6,055 nt of DNA from an uncultured Collinsella sp. (GTDB lineage Bacteria; Actinomycetota; Coriobacteriia; Coriobacteriales; Coriobacteriaceae). The stretch spans positions 1 to 6,055 of the forward strand of contig USHF01000093.1 in the NCBI GenBank assembly GCA_900554465.1, given 5' to 3'. Shown here one piece after another: positions 1-5,610 of this stretch. The stretch's first letter is position 1. Every line of letters begins with the position of its first letter. The notes beneath the pieces were generated by a model. The model was not told the origin of the DNA and did not search any database. It saw only the letters and a list, made by a program, of their open reading frames with translations. The translations under genes were made by a program, and so were the position numbers.

Positions 1-46
1 AGATCTGCGCATGTCTCGTGGGCTCGGAGATGTGTATAAGAGACAG
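1..46 (+). other. Nextera i7/Read 2 adapter contamination
   Basis: This is synthetic sequence, not genome. Bases 1-4 (AGAT) match the end of the P7 primer, 5-12 (CTGCGCAT) sit exactly where the 8-base i7 index belongs, 13-27 are GTCTCGTGGGCTCGG, and 28-46 are the 19-base Tn5 mosaic end AGATGTGTATAAGAGACAG. The index is, from memory, the reverse complement of Nextera XT index N722 (ATGCGCAG). A GTG at 18 opens a reading frame that encodes the spurious peptide MGSEMCIRDR in frame with the first real gene. That peptide is a familiar adapter-derived N-terminus in databases and should be trimmed. Confidence 0.98.
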
Positions 47-857
47 GTTTTTAGACCTCTGGTATACCGGCATGTGTGGTGCACGCCTGCATGCCAAGTA
101 CCTTAAACCTGTCTCGGACGAGCACGTGCCATTGGTACTTCAGTTCCATGGATATCCGGGTGCGAGCCGCAGCTGGTTTGAGCAAGCGTCGTTTGCGGGC
201 ATGGGCATGGCGCTCATTGCTCTCGATTGTCCTGGCCAAGGAGGCCCCTCCGAGGACATTGGTGGATTTGAGGGCACGACGGTCGCGGGCCATATCGTCG
301 CCGGTATCGACGGCGACCCAGCCAACCTCTACTATGTCCGCCTACATCAGGATATCCGCATTCTGTGCCGTATCGTTCGCGAGCTCGAGGGCATCGATCT
401 TGCCCGTGTGTTTGTGAACGGCGCGTCGCAGGGCGGCGGTTTGGGCATTGCGACCTGCGCGCTTAACAGCGAGCTCATCAATCGCGCCGCCATCCTCTAT
501 CCCTTCTTATCGGATTTCCGCCTGGTCTGGGATTTGGATGCCGACGACATTGCCTACGAGGGTCTGCGCTACTGGTCTCGCTGGTTTGACGAGGACTCGA
601 CTCGTATCGAGGAAGCCTATGCCAAGCTGGCGTACTTCGATTCCAAGAACTTTGCCCCCATGGTCAAATGCCCCGTGCTGTTTGGCACGGGCACAGCCGA
701 TATCGTCTGCCCGCCGGCGACGCAGTTTGCGGTCTACAACAACCTGACCTGTGAAAAGCGTCATGAGTTCTTTGAAGGTTTTGGCCACGAGGAGATTCAG
801 GACTTTGATGATCTGATCATTCCGTTTTTCTGCGAGGGAGGGGAGGCTCATGTCTAA
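47..857 (+). CDS. Acetyl xylan esterase / cephalosporin-C deacetylase family hydrolase, 5'-partial
   Basis: This is an AXE1-family alpha/beta-hydrolase, a cytoplasmic-type esterase that removes O-acetyl groups from carbohydrates. About 269 native codons remain, read from base 48. The family is usually near 320 residues, so roughly 40-50 N-terminal residues are missing, cut off by the adapter. Visible family features are WYTGMCGARLHAKYLKP at the truncated start, FHGYPG with the oxyanion-hole Tyr (codon 153-155), DCPGQGG, and the nucleophile elbow GASQGG with Ser at 426-428. The acid is Asp 699-701 in GTADIVCPP, and the base is His 786-788 in GFGHEE, so the triad is complete. No signal peptide can be judged because the N-terminus is lost. 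The gene overlaps the next by 8 bp and lies upstream of sialic-acid catabolic genes, so an O-acetylated sialic acid or glycan oligosaccharide is a plausible substrate. That is inference; the family assignment itself is firm. Confidence 0.9.
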
Positions 858-1701
858 GTGCGAGAGCAATATCGATGAGTTGATTGTCCCCGAGCTTGCG
901 GGGATTCCTGGGACGGTTTCGTCAAGGCTCTCTGATTTCCGGGATTGGCGCGGCGATGCTTCTGTGGATGTTTCCGAGTTGGAGACAGCCGCTTCGGATC
1001 TTGAGGTTTGCGGGCTGACCGTTACGGCGATTGATTTCGCAAATCCGTGCGCGCGCTACTCCGAGGTTTCCTTTGAGCTCGGCGGGTATGTCGTGCACGG
1101 CCGTTTGATTGAGCCCTCTGGTTGCGCCCGAAGATCCGAGCTTGTTCCGCTGTGTCTGATGTTCCATGACATCGACCGACCCGTGCGGGGATGGCATCAC
1201 ATGACGCGGTTTGCCGCCATGGGATATGCCGTGCTTGCGCTGGACGATGAGACTATTGGATCCAGCGATCTGCAGCAGGGGATTACCTCGCCTGCTTTTG
1301 TCGAGCGTGTCCGTTGGGGCTGCGCGTTGGCGAAGGTTGCGCGCAACCTTGATGGCATGGATCCCGACCGCATCTTTGCATGGGGCGAGGGCCTTGGCGG
1401 CGGTGTCGCGCTGGCGGTTTCTGCTCTGGACGAGCGGGGCCTTGCCTGCACGGCGCTTGCCAATCCGCTTCCCAGCGGTCTCGAGACGCTGTCGCCTCGG
1501 GTTCGTGGCTCGGTGCTCATGGGCACATCGCTCATGGATACCGTGAGTGATCCCAAGGGCCAGTTTGCCGTATTCAACGGTCTTGAGTGTGACCGGAGGC
1601 ATATCATCTATGCCAAATACGCTCACGAGCGCATCAATGCGTTCGAAAACGAAGTCGTCGACTTCTTTAACCAAACGTTCTATCCGTGTTCTTTGGCCTA
1701 G
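850..1701 (+). CDS. Degenerate AXE1-family alpha/beta-hydrolase, probable pseudoenzyme
   Basis: This intact 283-residue protein is a divergent paralog of the preceding esterase. The start at 850 follows a strong purine-rich ribosome site (GGGAGGGGAGG, about 836-846) and overlaps the upstream stop, which suggests translational coupling. Homology is plain in the C-terminal third: QFAVFNGLECDRRH matches QFAVYNNLTCEKRH of the neighbour, and KYAHERI matches GFGHEEI. The acid Asp230 and base His259 are retained. The nucleophile elbow reads WGEGLGGG, so the catalytic Ser is replaced by Gly181 and the following Gln by Leu. The oxyanion motif HGYPG becomes HDIDR (Ile108 replaces Tyr), and DCPGQGG becomes DDETIGS. 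The nucleophile-to-acid distance is 49 residues against 91 in the neighbour, so a large insert is gone. The open frame without stops or frameshifts argues for a selected non-catalytic role, such as a subunit or ligand-binding partner, rather than decay. No signal peptide or membrane segment is seen. Confidence 0.82.
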   Translation: MSKCESNIDELIVPELAGIPGTVSSRLSDFRDWRGDASVDVSELETAASDLEVCGLTVTAIDFANPCARYSEVSFELGGYVVHGRLIEPSGCARRSELVPLCLMFHDIDRPVRGWHHMTRFAAMGYAVLALDDETIGSSDLQQGITSPAFVERVRWGCALAKVARNLDGMDPDRIFAWGEGLGGGVALAVSALDERGLACTALANPLPSGLETLSPRVRGSVLMGTSLMDTVSDPKGQFAVFNGLECDRRHIIYAKYAHERINAFENEVVDFFNQTFYPCSLA

Positions 1702-1725
1702 ACGGCCTGGACACTGCCAACAAGA

Positions 1726-1748
1726 GTGGGTGGCATAGGGCCGCCCGC
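1726..1748 (+). promoter_or_regulatory. Small hairpin upstream of the nanA ribosome site
   Basis: Bases 1728-1734 (GGGTGGC) pair with 1740-1746 (GCCGCCC) through one G-U wobble around a 5-base loop, ATAGG. The pairing can be extended by 1727/1747 (wobble) and 1726/1748. It lies in the 68-base gap after the esterase paralog and ends about 10 bases before the nanA Shine-Dalgarno sequence. No U-tract follows, so it is not a convincing intrinsic terminator. It could affect mRNA processing or translation, or be fortuitous. Confidence 0.35.
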
Positions 1749-1769
1749 CAGACAACTAAGGAGATTCTT

Positions 1770-2690
1770 GTGGCAACTCAGAAATTCACCGGCGTTATCC
1801 CTCCCGTCGTTGTTCCCGATACCGAAGACCACCAGCTCGACGTTGCCTCCTTTGAGCGCAGCATCAACCGCATGATCGACGCCGGCGTCGATGGCCTGTT
1901 CTTCTTGGGCTCTTCGGGTGAGGTCGTTTTCTCCACCGACGAGCGTCGTCGCCAGATCATCGCCGAGGCCGTCCGCATCGTCGACCACCGCGTGCCCGTC
2001 TTGGTCGGCATCATCGATACCGAGACCGAGCGCATGATCGAGCACGGCAAGGTCGCTCAGGAGCTGGGCGCCGATGCGCTCGTCGCCACCTGCCCGTTCT
2101 ATGCCCTGCAGGGCATGACCGAGGTTGAGGAGCATTTCCGCATCCTGCACGAGGAGCTCGACCTGCCCATCTTCGCCTATGACATTCCCGTGTGCGTTCA
2201 CACCAAGCTCCCCTGGAAGCTCCTTGCTAAGCTCGGCGCCGAGGGCGTCCTGGCTGGCGTCAAGGATTCCTCGGGCGATGACATCTCGTTCCGCTACCTC
2301 ATTCAGGAGAACGAGAAGAACGGCCATCCGATGAGCATCCTTACCGGCCATGAGGTCGTCGTCGACGGTGCCTATCTCGGTGGCGCCGACGGTTCCGTCC
2401 CGGGCCTCGCCAACGTTGAGCCCGAGGGCTACGTTCGTCAGTGGAAGGCCGCTCAGGCTGGTGACTGGGCTACCGTCAAGGCCGAGCAGGATCGCCTCAA
2501 TGAGATTTCGCACATCTGGGATGTCACCTCGGGCGTCCAGGGCTATGCCGGTGGCGTCGGCGCCTTCAAGACCGCTATGAACCTCATGGGCATCTTCGAC
2601 AGCCCGACCATGCCGCGCCCGGTGAAGGCCATGACCGGTGAAAACGTCGAGGCGATTCGCAAGGTCCTCCAGGACAACGGTCTCCTTTAA
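1770..2690 (+). CDS. nanA: N-acetylneuraminate lyase-type aldolase (DHDPS/NAL family)
   Basis: This 306-residue class I pyruvate aldolase is predicted to split N-acetylneuraminate into N-acetylmannosamine and pyruvate in the cytoplasm. The GTG start at 1770 is chosen because AAGGAG (1758-1763) precedes it with 6-base spacing and the protein then begins in the family's usual FTGVIPP region. Visible features are GSSGE at residues 47-51 (the carboxylate-binding loop), Tyr137 in FAYDIP, and the Schiff-base Lys165 in GVKDSSGD. Tyr137 and Lys165 carry the same numbers as in E. coli NanA. Length is normal for the family. At the sialate-contacting loop the E. coli Asp-Glu pair is replaced by Glu195-Val196, so substrate identity rests mainly on the adjacent kinase and epimerase and on resemblance to actinobacterial NanA proteins. 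Strong preference for C-ending codons suggests high expression. The alternative is another DHDPS-family aldolase; biosynthetic DapA is unlikely in this context. Confidence 0.85.
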   Translation: MATQKFTGVIPPVVVPDTEDHQLDVASFERSINRMIDAGVDGLFFLGSSGEVVFSTDERRRQIIAEAVRIVDHRVPVLVGIIDTETERMIEHGKVAQELGADALVATCPFYALQGMTEVEEHFRILHEELDLPIFAYDIPVCVHTKLPWKLLAKLGAEGVLAGVKDSSGDDISFRYLIQENEKNGHPMSILTGHEVVVDGAYLGGADGSVPGLANVEPEGYVRQWKAAQAGDWATVKAEQDRLNEISHIWDVTSGVQGYAGGVGAFKTAMNLMGIFDSPTMPRPVKAMTGENVEAIRKVLQDNGLL

Positions 2691-2697
2691 AGCTTTC

Positions 2698-2785
2698 CCA
2701 GGCACCCGACCTCGCCGTTCAACCGTGCGGCCATGACCCATTAGGTCAATGGCCGCACGGTTTCTCGGCGATCTCGGGCACCTGG
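2698..2785 (+). promoter_or_regulatory. Long imperfect hairpin between nanA and the ROK kinase gene
   Basis: An 88-base interrupted inverted repeat starts 8 bases after the nanA stop. The core is 14 perfect base pairs (2721-2734 with 2749-2762) plus GACC/GGTC (2735-2738 with 2744-2747), with a bulged A at 2748 and a 5-base loop CATTA. Outer helices are TCGCCG/CGGCGA (2712-2717 with 2766-2771), CCCGA/TCGGG (2705-2709 with 2774-2778) and CCAGG/CCTGG (2698-2702 with 2781-2785), separated by small symmetric internal loops. Only TTTCTC follows the core, so as a terminator it would be leaky. It could set the nanA-to-kinase transcript ratio, protect the nanA 3' end, or be a regulatory leader of the kinase gene. 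Confidence 0.7.
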
Positions 2786-2862
2786 AAAACCTTTACCGCG
2801 CTGTGACGGCTAGCCTGACGGCGCATTTCCTGTAGTTGTTTTTGTCTCCGAAGGAGAACAAC

Positions 2863-3828
2863 ATGGAGAACAAGTACGTCTGCTCTGTCGATATCGGCGG
2901 AACTAAGATCGCGACTGCCATCATGGAGTACCCGGCTGACGGCGGTGTGCCCCATCCCGTTTTTGAGGCTGAGGTTCCCACCGAGGCCCAGGAGGGTGGC
3001 GAAGCGGTCTTCCAGCGCATCGAGGCGTCTATCAAGGCAGCTCTTGAAGCAAATCCCGATGTCGAGGTCCTCGGAGTTGGCATCGGCGCTGCCGGTGTCG
3101 TCGACCCCAAGACGGGCGCCATCGCGTATGCCAATGAGATTATGCCCGGCTGGTCCGGCGTTCAGTTGGGGCCGCGCCTGCGCGAGGACCTCGGCCTTCC
3201 CGTTGCCGTTGTAGGCGACGTGCAGGCTCATGCTCTGGGCGAGGCCCACTGGGGCGTCGGTAAGGGCAAGTTCTCCGTCTTGTGTTTGGGCATCGGTACG
3301 GGCATCGGCGGCGCATATGTCGAGAACGGCCGCGTGATGCAGGGCTTCCATGGTGCTGCCGGCCATATGGGCCACATCGAGTGCTCGGCTGCCGCCGGCA
3401 TTCCCTGCGCCTGCGGGCGTTCCGGCCATCTGGAGTCGGTTGCTTCGGGCACTTCCATTGGTCGTATGTACGATGAGCGTTTTGGCCGCGTCGACCCCAG
3501 CCGTCCTTCGGTCGGCCGTGACGTGAACGACCTGTGCCGTGCGGGCGACGCAAAGGCGACCGAGGTCATCCATGACGCCGGCTTTGCGCTGGGTGCCAGC
3601 TTGGGCTCGCTCGCTAACATCCTGGACCCCGAGGTCATCGTGCTTTCGGGCGGCGTGATTCACCAAGGTCCCGATTGGCGTTCACAGACGTGGAAGGACT
3701 CGGTGCACGAGGGCTATGCCAGCCAGGCGCTCGACCCGCTTCAGGACACGCCGATCCTCATCGGCTCTCTGGAGGGCGACGCGCCGCTCATCGGTGCTGC
3801 TGAGCATCTTCTTGCTTCGTTAAAGTAA
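2863..3828 (+). CDS. nanK: ROK-family sugar kinase, probable N-acetylmannosamine kinase
   Basis: This is a 321-residue ROK-family protein with no N-terminal helix-turn-helix, so it is a kinase rather than a NagC-type repressor. It probably phosphorylates N-acetylmannosamine with ATP to give ManNAc-6-phosphate. The ATG at 2863 is chosen because GAAGGAG ends 6 bases upstream and the protein then begins just before the first ATP-binding motif, DIGGTK (residues 10-15). Other motifs are GDVQAHALGEA with candidate catalytic Asp119, GIGTGIGG (143-150), the sugar/zinc region 167-191, and LSGGV (261-265). The sugar/zinc region departs from the ROK consensus: GExGH reads GHMGH (His168 for Glu), and CxCGxxGCLE reads CACGRSGHLE (His189 for the third Cys). 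His171, Cys182 and Cys184 are kept. I recall similar GHLE variants in actinobacterial ROK proteins. ManNAc specificity is inferred from its place between the lyase and epimerase genes. Confidence 0.85.
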   Translation: MENKYVCSVDIGGTKIATAIMEYPADGGVPHPVFEAEVPTEAQEGGEAVFQRIEASIKAALEANPDVEVLGVGIGAAGVVDPKTGAIAYANEIMPGWSGVQLGPRLREDLGLPVAVVGDVQAHALGEAHWGVGKGKFSVLCLGIGTGIGGAYVENGRVMQGFHGAAGHMGHIECSAAAGIPCACGRSGHLESVASGTSIGRMYDERFGRVDPSRPSVGRDVNDLCRAGDAKATEVIHDAGFALGASLGSLANILDPEVIVLSGGVIHQGPDWRSQTWKDSVHEGYASQALDPLQDTPILIGSLEGDAPLIGAAEHLLASLK

Positions 3829-3844
3829 ACGTATCTGCTGTAGG

Positions 3845-3875
3845 AGCCTCCCGAGACGACATGCCTCGGGAGGCT
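3845..3875 (+). terminator. Perfect 11-bp inverted repeat between nanK and nanE
   Basis: AGCCTCCCGAG (3845-3855) pairs perfectly with CTCGGGAGGCT (3865-3875) across a 9-base loop. It fills most of the 70-base gap and ends about 8 bases before the nanE ribosome site. The tail is GTTCTG, with no U-run, so it is a poor intrinsic terminator. An attenuator, RNase-processing or RNA-stability element is equally likely. The structure is seen; its function is inferred. Confidence 0.5.
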
Positions 3876-3898
3876 GTTCTGAGAAAGGTTACAGCCTT

Positions 3899-4585
3899 AT
3901 GACCGTCGATCCTTTGATTCAATCCCTGAAGGGTAAGCTCGTCGTGAGCGTTCAGGCGTATATGGGCGAGCCGCTTCGTACGCCCGAGACCATGGCTCAA
4001 ATGTCCCGCGCTTGCGAGCTTGGCGGCGCCGCCGCCATTCGCTGCCAGGGCCTTGCCGACATTGCCGCCATTAAGGGCCGCTGTGAGGTTCCTGTTATCG
4101 GCCTGTGGAAGGATGGGCACGAGGGCGTTTACATCACGCCGACGCTGCGTCACGCTCGCGCCTGCGTTGCTGCCGGTGCCGATATCGTGGCGATCGACGC
4201 CACCGATCGTCCGCGCCCCGATGGTAAGACGGTCGAGGATACCTTCCGCCCGCTGCACGAGGAGGGTGTGCTCCTGATGGCCGATTGTGCCACCATCGAG
4301 GACATTCGCCGTGCTGTTGATATGGGCTTTGACCTGGTATCCACCACGCTTTCTCACGGCGTCGCCGCCATCGACTGCACCATGGCCGATGGTCCCGACC
4401 TGCCGCTCCTGCGTCAGGCGACCGAGGAATTCCCCGGCCTTCCCATCATTTGCGAGGGTCGCGTACATACGCCCGAAGAGGCTCGCGCTGCAATCGACGC
4501 CGGCGCGTGGGCCGTTGTCGTCGGCACCGCCATTACGCACCCTACGAGTATTACAAGTTGGTTCAAGGCTGCGCTTGAGGCGTAA
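3899..4585 (+). CDS. nanE: N-acetylmannosamine-6-phosphate 2-epimerase
   Basis: This 228-residue TIM-barrel enzyme converts ManNAc-6-phosphate to GlcNAc-6-phosphate, which then enters amino-sugar catabolism through NagA and NagB (not in this window). Length is typical of NanE. Hallmarks in order are KGKLVVSVQAYMGEPL near the N-terminus, IRCQGLADI (47-55), VIGLWK with the catalytic Lys71, YITPTL (78-83), the nearly invariant IDATDRPRPDGKT (99-111), LMADCATIED (126-135), STTLSHG (148-154), CEGRVHTPEEA with the catalytic Glu186, and WAVVVGTAITHP (204-215). The ATG at 3899 is preceded by AAAGG at 3884-3888, with about 10-base spacing, somewhat long. It is the last gene of the sialic-acid set and is followed by a terminator-like hairpin. 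Among the three catabolic genes this has the firmest functional assignment. Confidence 0.93.
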   Translation: MTVDPLIQSLKGKLVVSVQAYMGEPLRTPETMAQMSRACELGGAAAIRCQGLADIAAIKGRCEVPVIGLWKDGHEGVYITPTLRHARACVAAGADIVAIDATDRPRPDGKTVEDTFRPLHEEGVLLMADCATIEDIRRAVDMGFDLVSTTLSHGVAAIDCTMADGPDLPLLRQATEEFPGLPIICEGRVHTPEEARAAIDAGAWAVVVGTAITHPTSITSWFKAALEA

Positions 4586-4612
4586 GACGGGCCTCGTATC
4601 CGCTTGGGGCGG

Positions 4613-4618
4613 TATACT
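4613..4618 (+). promoter_or_regulatory. Possible -10 box for rapZ-whiA
   Basis: TATACT, one mismatch from the bacterial sigma-70-type -10 consensus TATAAT, lies 28 bases after the nanE stop and 66 bases before the rapZ start. No recognisable -35 hexamer sits 16-18 bases upstream (that position reads GGCCTC), and there is no extended -10 TG. Transcription from here would pass through the hairpin at 4637-4665. The call is weak. Confidence 0.3.
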
Positions 4619-4636
4619 CAATAAAGGCAATTGATC

Positions 4637-4673
4637 GCGCGGGATCCGCTGGCCGGGTCCCGCGCTTATTTTA
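4637..4673 (+). terminator. Intrinsic terminator-like hairpin after nanE
   Basis: GCGCGGGA (4637-4644) pairs with TCCCGCGC (4658-4665). The stem extends inward by TCC/GGG (4645-4647 with 4655-4657, one G-U) to 11 bp around a 7-base loop. The tail TTATTTTA (4666-4673) is U-rich. This is the best terminator candidate in the window and would end the nan transcript. Its tail runs directly into the rapZ Shine-Dalgarno sequence AGGAGG (4673-4678), so it could also attenuate transcription into rapZ. Confidence 0.7.
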
Positions 4674-4683
4674 GGAGGCACAC

Positions 4684-5604
4684 ATGCAAAAGGGAGATGC
4701 CATGGATGCGGCGGAGCGCTCGGAGCGTATCCCCGATATCGTTATCATCACCGGAATGTCCGGCTCGGGCCGAACGCAAGCCATGCATGTGTTTGAGGAC
4801 ATGGGCTATTTTTGTATCGACAACCTGCCCCCACGCCTGATTGCCCAGCTTGCAGAGCTCGTTGGCATCAATACGGGCGTGGGCAGGCACCTTGCCGTTA
4901 CCTGCGACCTGCGTAGCCAGGGCTTGTTCGATGAACTGCTCGATGCTGTTGCCGCACTGGAAGAGCGCGAGATGAGCTGCGACATCGTGTTTCTCGAGGC
5001 GTCTGACGAGGTGCTGATTCGCCGGTATAGCGAAAACCGTCGCCGCCATCCCATTGCAAAGCCGGGGGAGACCACGGCCGACGCTATTCAGCGTGAACGT
5101 CTGCAGCTGAAGGGCGTTCGCGATCGAGCGGATATGATTATCGACACGAGCCGCTTGCGCACTTCTGCCTTACGTAACAAGCTTCGCATGGCTTTTTCCG
5201 AGCTGTCCGACCAGCAGCTTATGGACGTCCACGTGTTCTCGTTTGGCTTTAAGCATGGCATGCCCGTCGAGGCGGATATCATGATCGATGTGCGCTTCTT
5301 GCCCAATCCTTTCTACGATCCCGAGATGCGTACCATGACCGGTCTCGATAAGAAGGTCTCCGATTTTGTCTTGGACCACCCTAAGACCCAGGAGTTTTGG
5401 AAGGCCTGGACACAGTTGCTCGATACGGTCATGCCGGGTTATATCGCAGAGGGCAAGCCGCAGCTTTCCATTGCCATCGGCTGCACGGGCGGACAGCACC
5501 GTAGCGTCGCCATTGCCGAGGCCACGGCCCGCTACCTGGAGGGTGCTCAGTATCATGTGAGCATCTCCCATCGTGACCTGTCGCGTGCCAACACGAAGGC
5601 ATAG
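4684..5604 (+). CDS. rapZ: RNase adapter / nucleotide-binding protein RapZ (YvcJ)
   Basis: This complete 306-residue cytoplasmic protein has an N-terminal P-loop domain and a C-terminal ligand-sensing domain. In E. coli, RapZ senses glucosamine-6-phosphate and presents the small RNA GlmZ to RNase E. Actinobacteria are not known to have GlmZ, so the target here is unknown. Visible motifs are the Walker A-like GMSGSGRT (24-31), EDMGYFCIDNLPP (38-50), ENRRRHP (117-123), DTSRLRT (154-160), FSFGFKHGMP (185-194), DVRFLPNPFY (202-211) and GCTGGQHRS (266-274). Arg30 replaces the usual Walker A Lys, as I recall for other actinobacterial RapZ proteins. The ATG at 4684 has AGGAGG with 5-base spacing. 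A second ATG at 4702 also has AGGGAG (4691-4696) at 5 bases and would remove six residues. whiA begins 6 bases after the stop. Confidence 0.94.
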   Translation: MQKGDAMDAAERSERIPDIVIITGMSGSGRTQAMHVFEDMGYFCIDNLPPRLIAQLAELVGINTGVGRHLAVTCDLRSQGLFDELLDAVAALEEREMSCDIVFLEASDEVLIRRYSENRRRHPIAKPGETTADAIQRERLQLKGVRDRADMIIDTSRLRTSALRNKLRMAFSELSDQQLMDVHVFSFGFKHGMPVEADIMIDVRFLPNPFYDPEMRTMTGLDKKVSDFVLDHPKTQEFWKAWTQLLDTVMPGYIAEGKPQLSIAIGCTGGQHRSVAIAEATARYLEGAQYHVSISHRDLSRANTKA

Positions 5605-5610
5605 GTTTAC

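Noticed and set aside
28..46. Tn5 mosaic ends as evidence of a natural Tn5/IS50 transposon
   Set aside because: The 19-base end is the hyperactive mosaic sequence joined to sequencing primer and index bases, and no transposase is present. It is a library artefact.
922..1755. 277-codon minus-strand open frame opposite the esterase paralog
   Set aside because: No family resemblance, while the + strand frame aligns with its neighbour and has a strong ribosome site.
1686..1769. Upstream in-frame extension of nanA
   Set aside because: It overlaps the preceding gene and adds residues outside the family. GTG 1770 has a well-spaced Shine-Dalgarno sequence.
1770..2690. Biosynthetic dihydrodipicolinate synthase (DapA)
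   Set aside because: The loop reads GSSGE rather than the typical DapA GTTGE, the protein resembles actinobacterial NanA, and the neighbours are ManNAc kinase and epimerase genes.
1698..2741. 347-codon minus-strand open frame opposite nanA
   Set aside because: It is a shadow of the strongly C-biased nanA codons. It has no recognisable family, and the opposite strand is a clear aldolase.
2815..2836. Promoter upstream of nanK (CTGACG and TGTAGT)
   Set aside because: Both hexamers are poor matches and their spacing is too short (10 bases). It cannot be distinguished from chance.
2836..2862. Upstream in-frame start of the ROK kinase gene
   Set aside because: The extension spans the AAGGAG ribosome site of ATG 2863 and adds nine residues before the normal ROK N-terminus.
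2746..3666. 306-codon minus-strand open frame opposite the ROK kinase gene
   Set aside because: Its composition is a GC-rich shadow, it includes part of the intergenic hairpin, and the + strand holds an unmistakable ROK protein.
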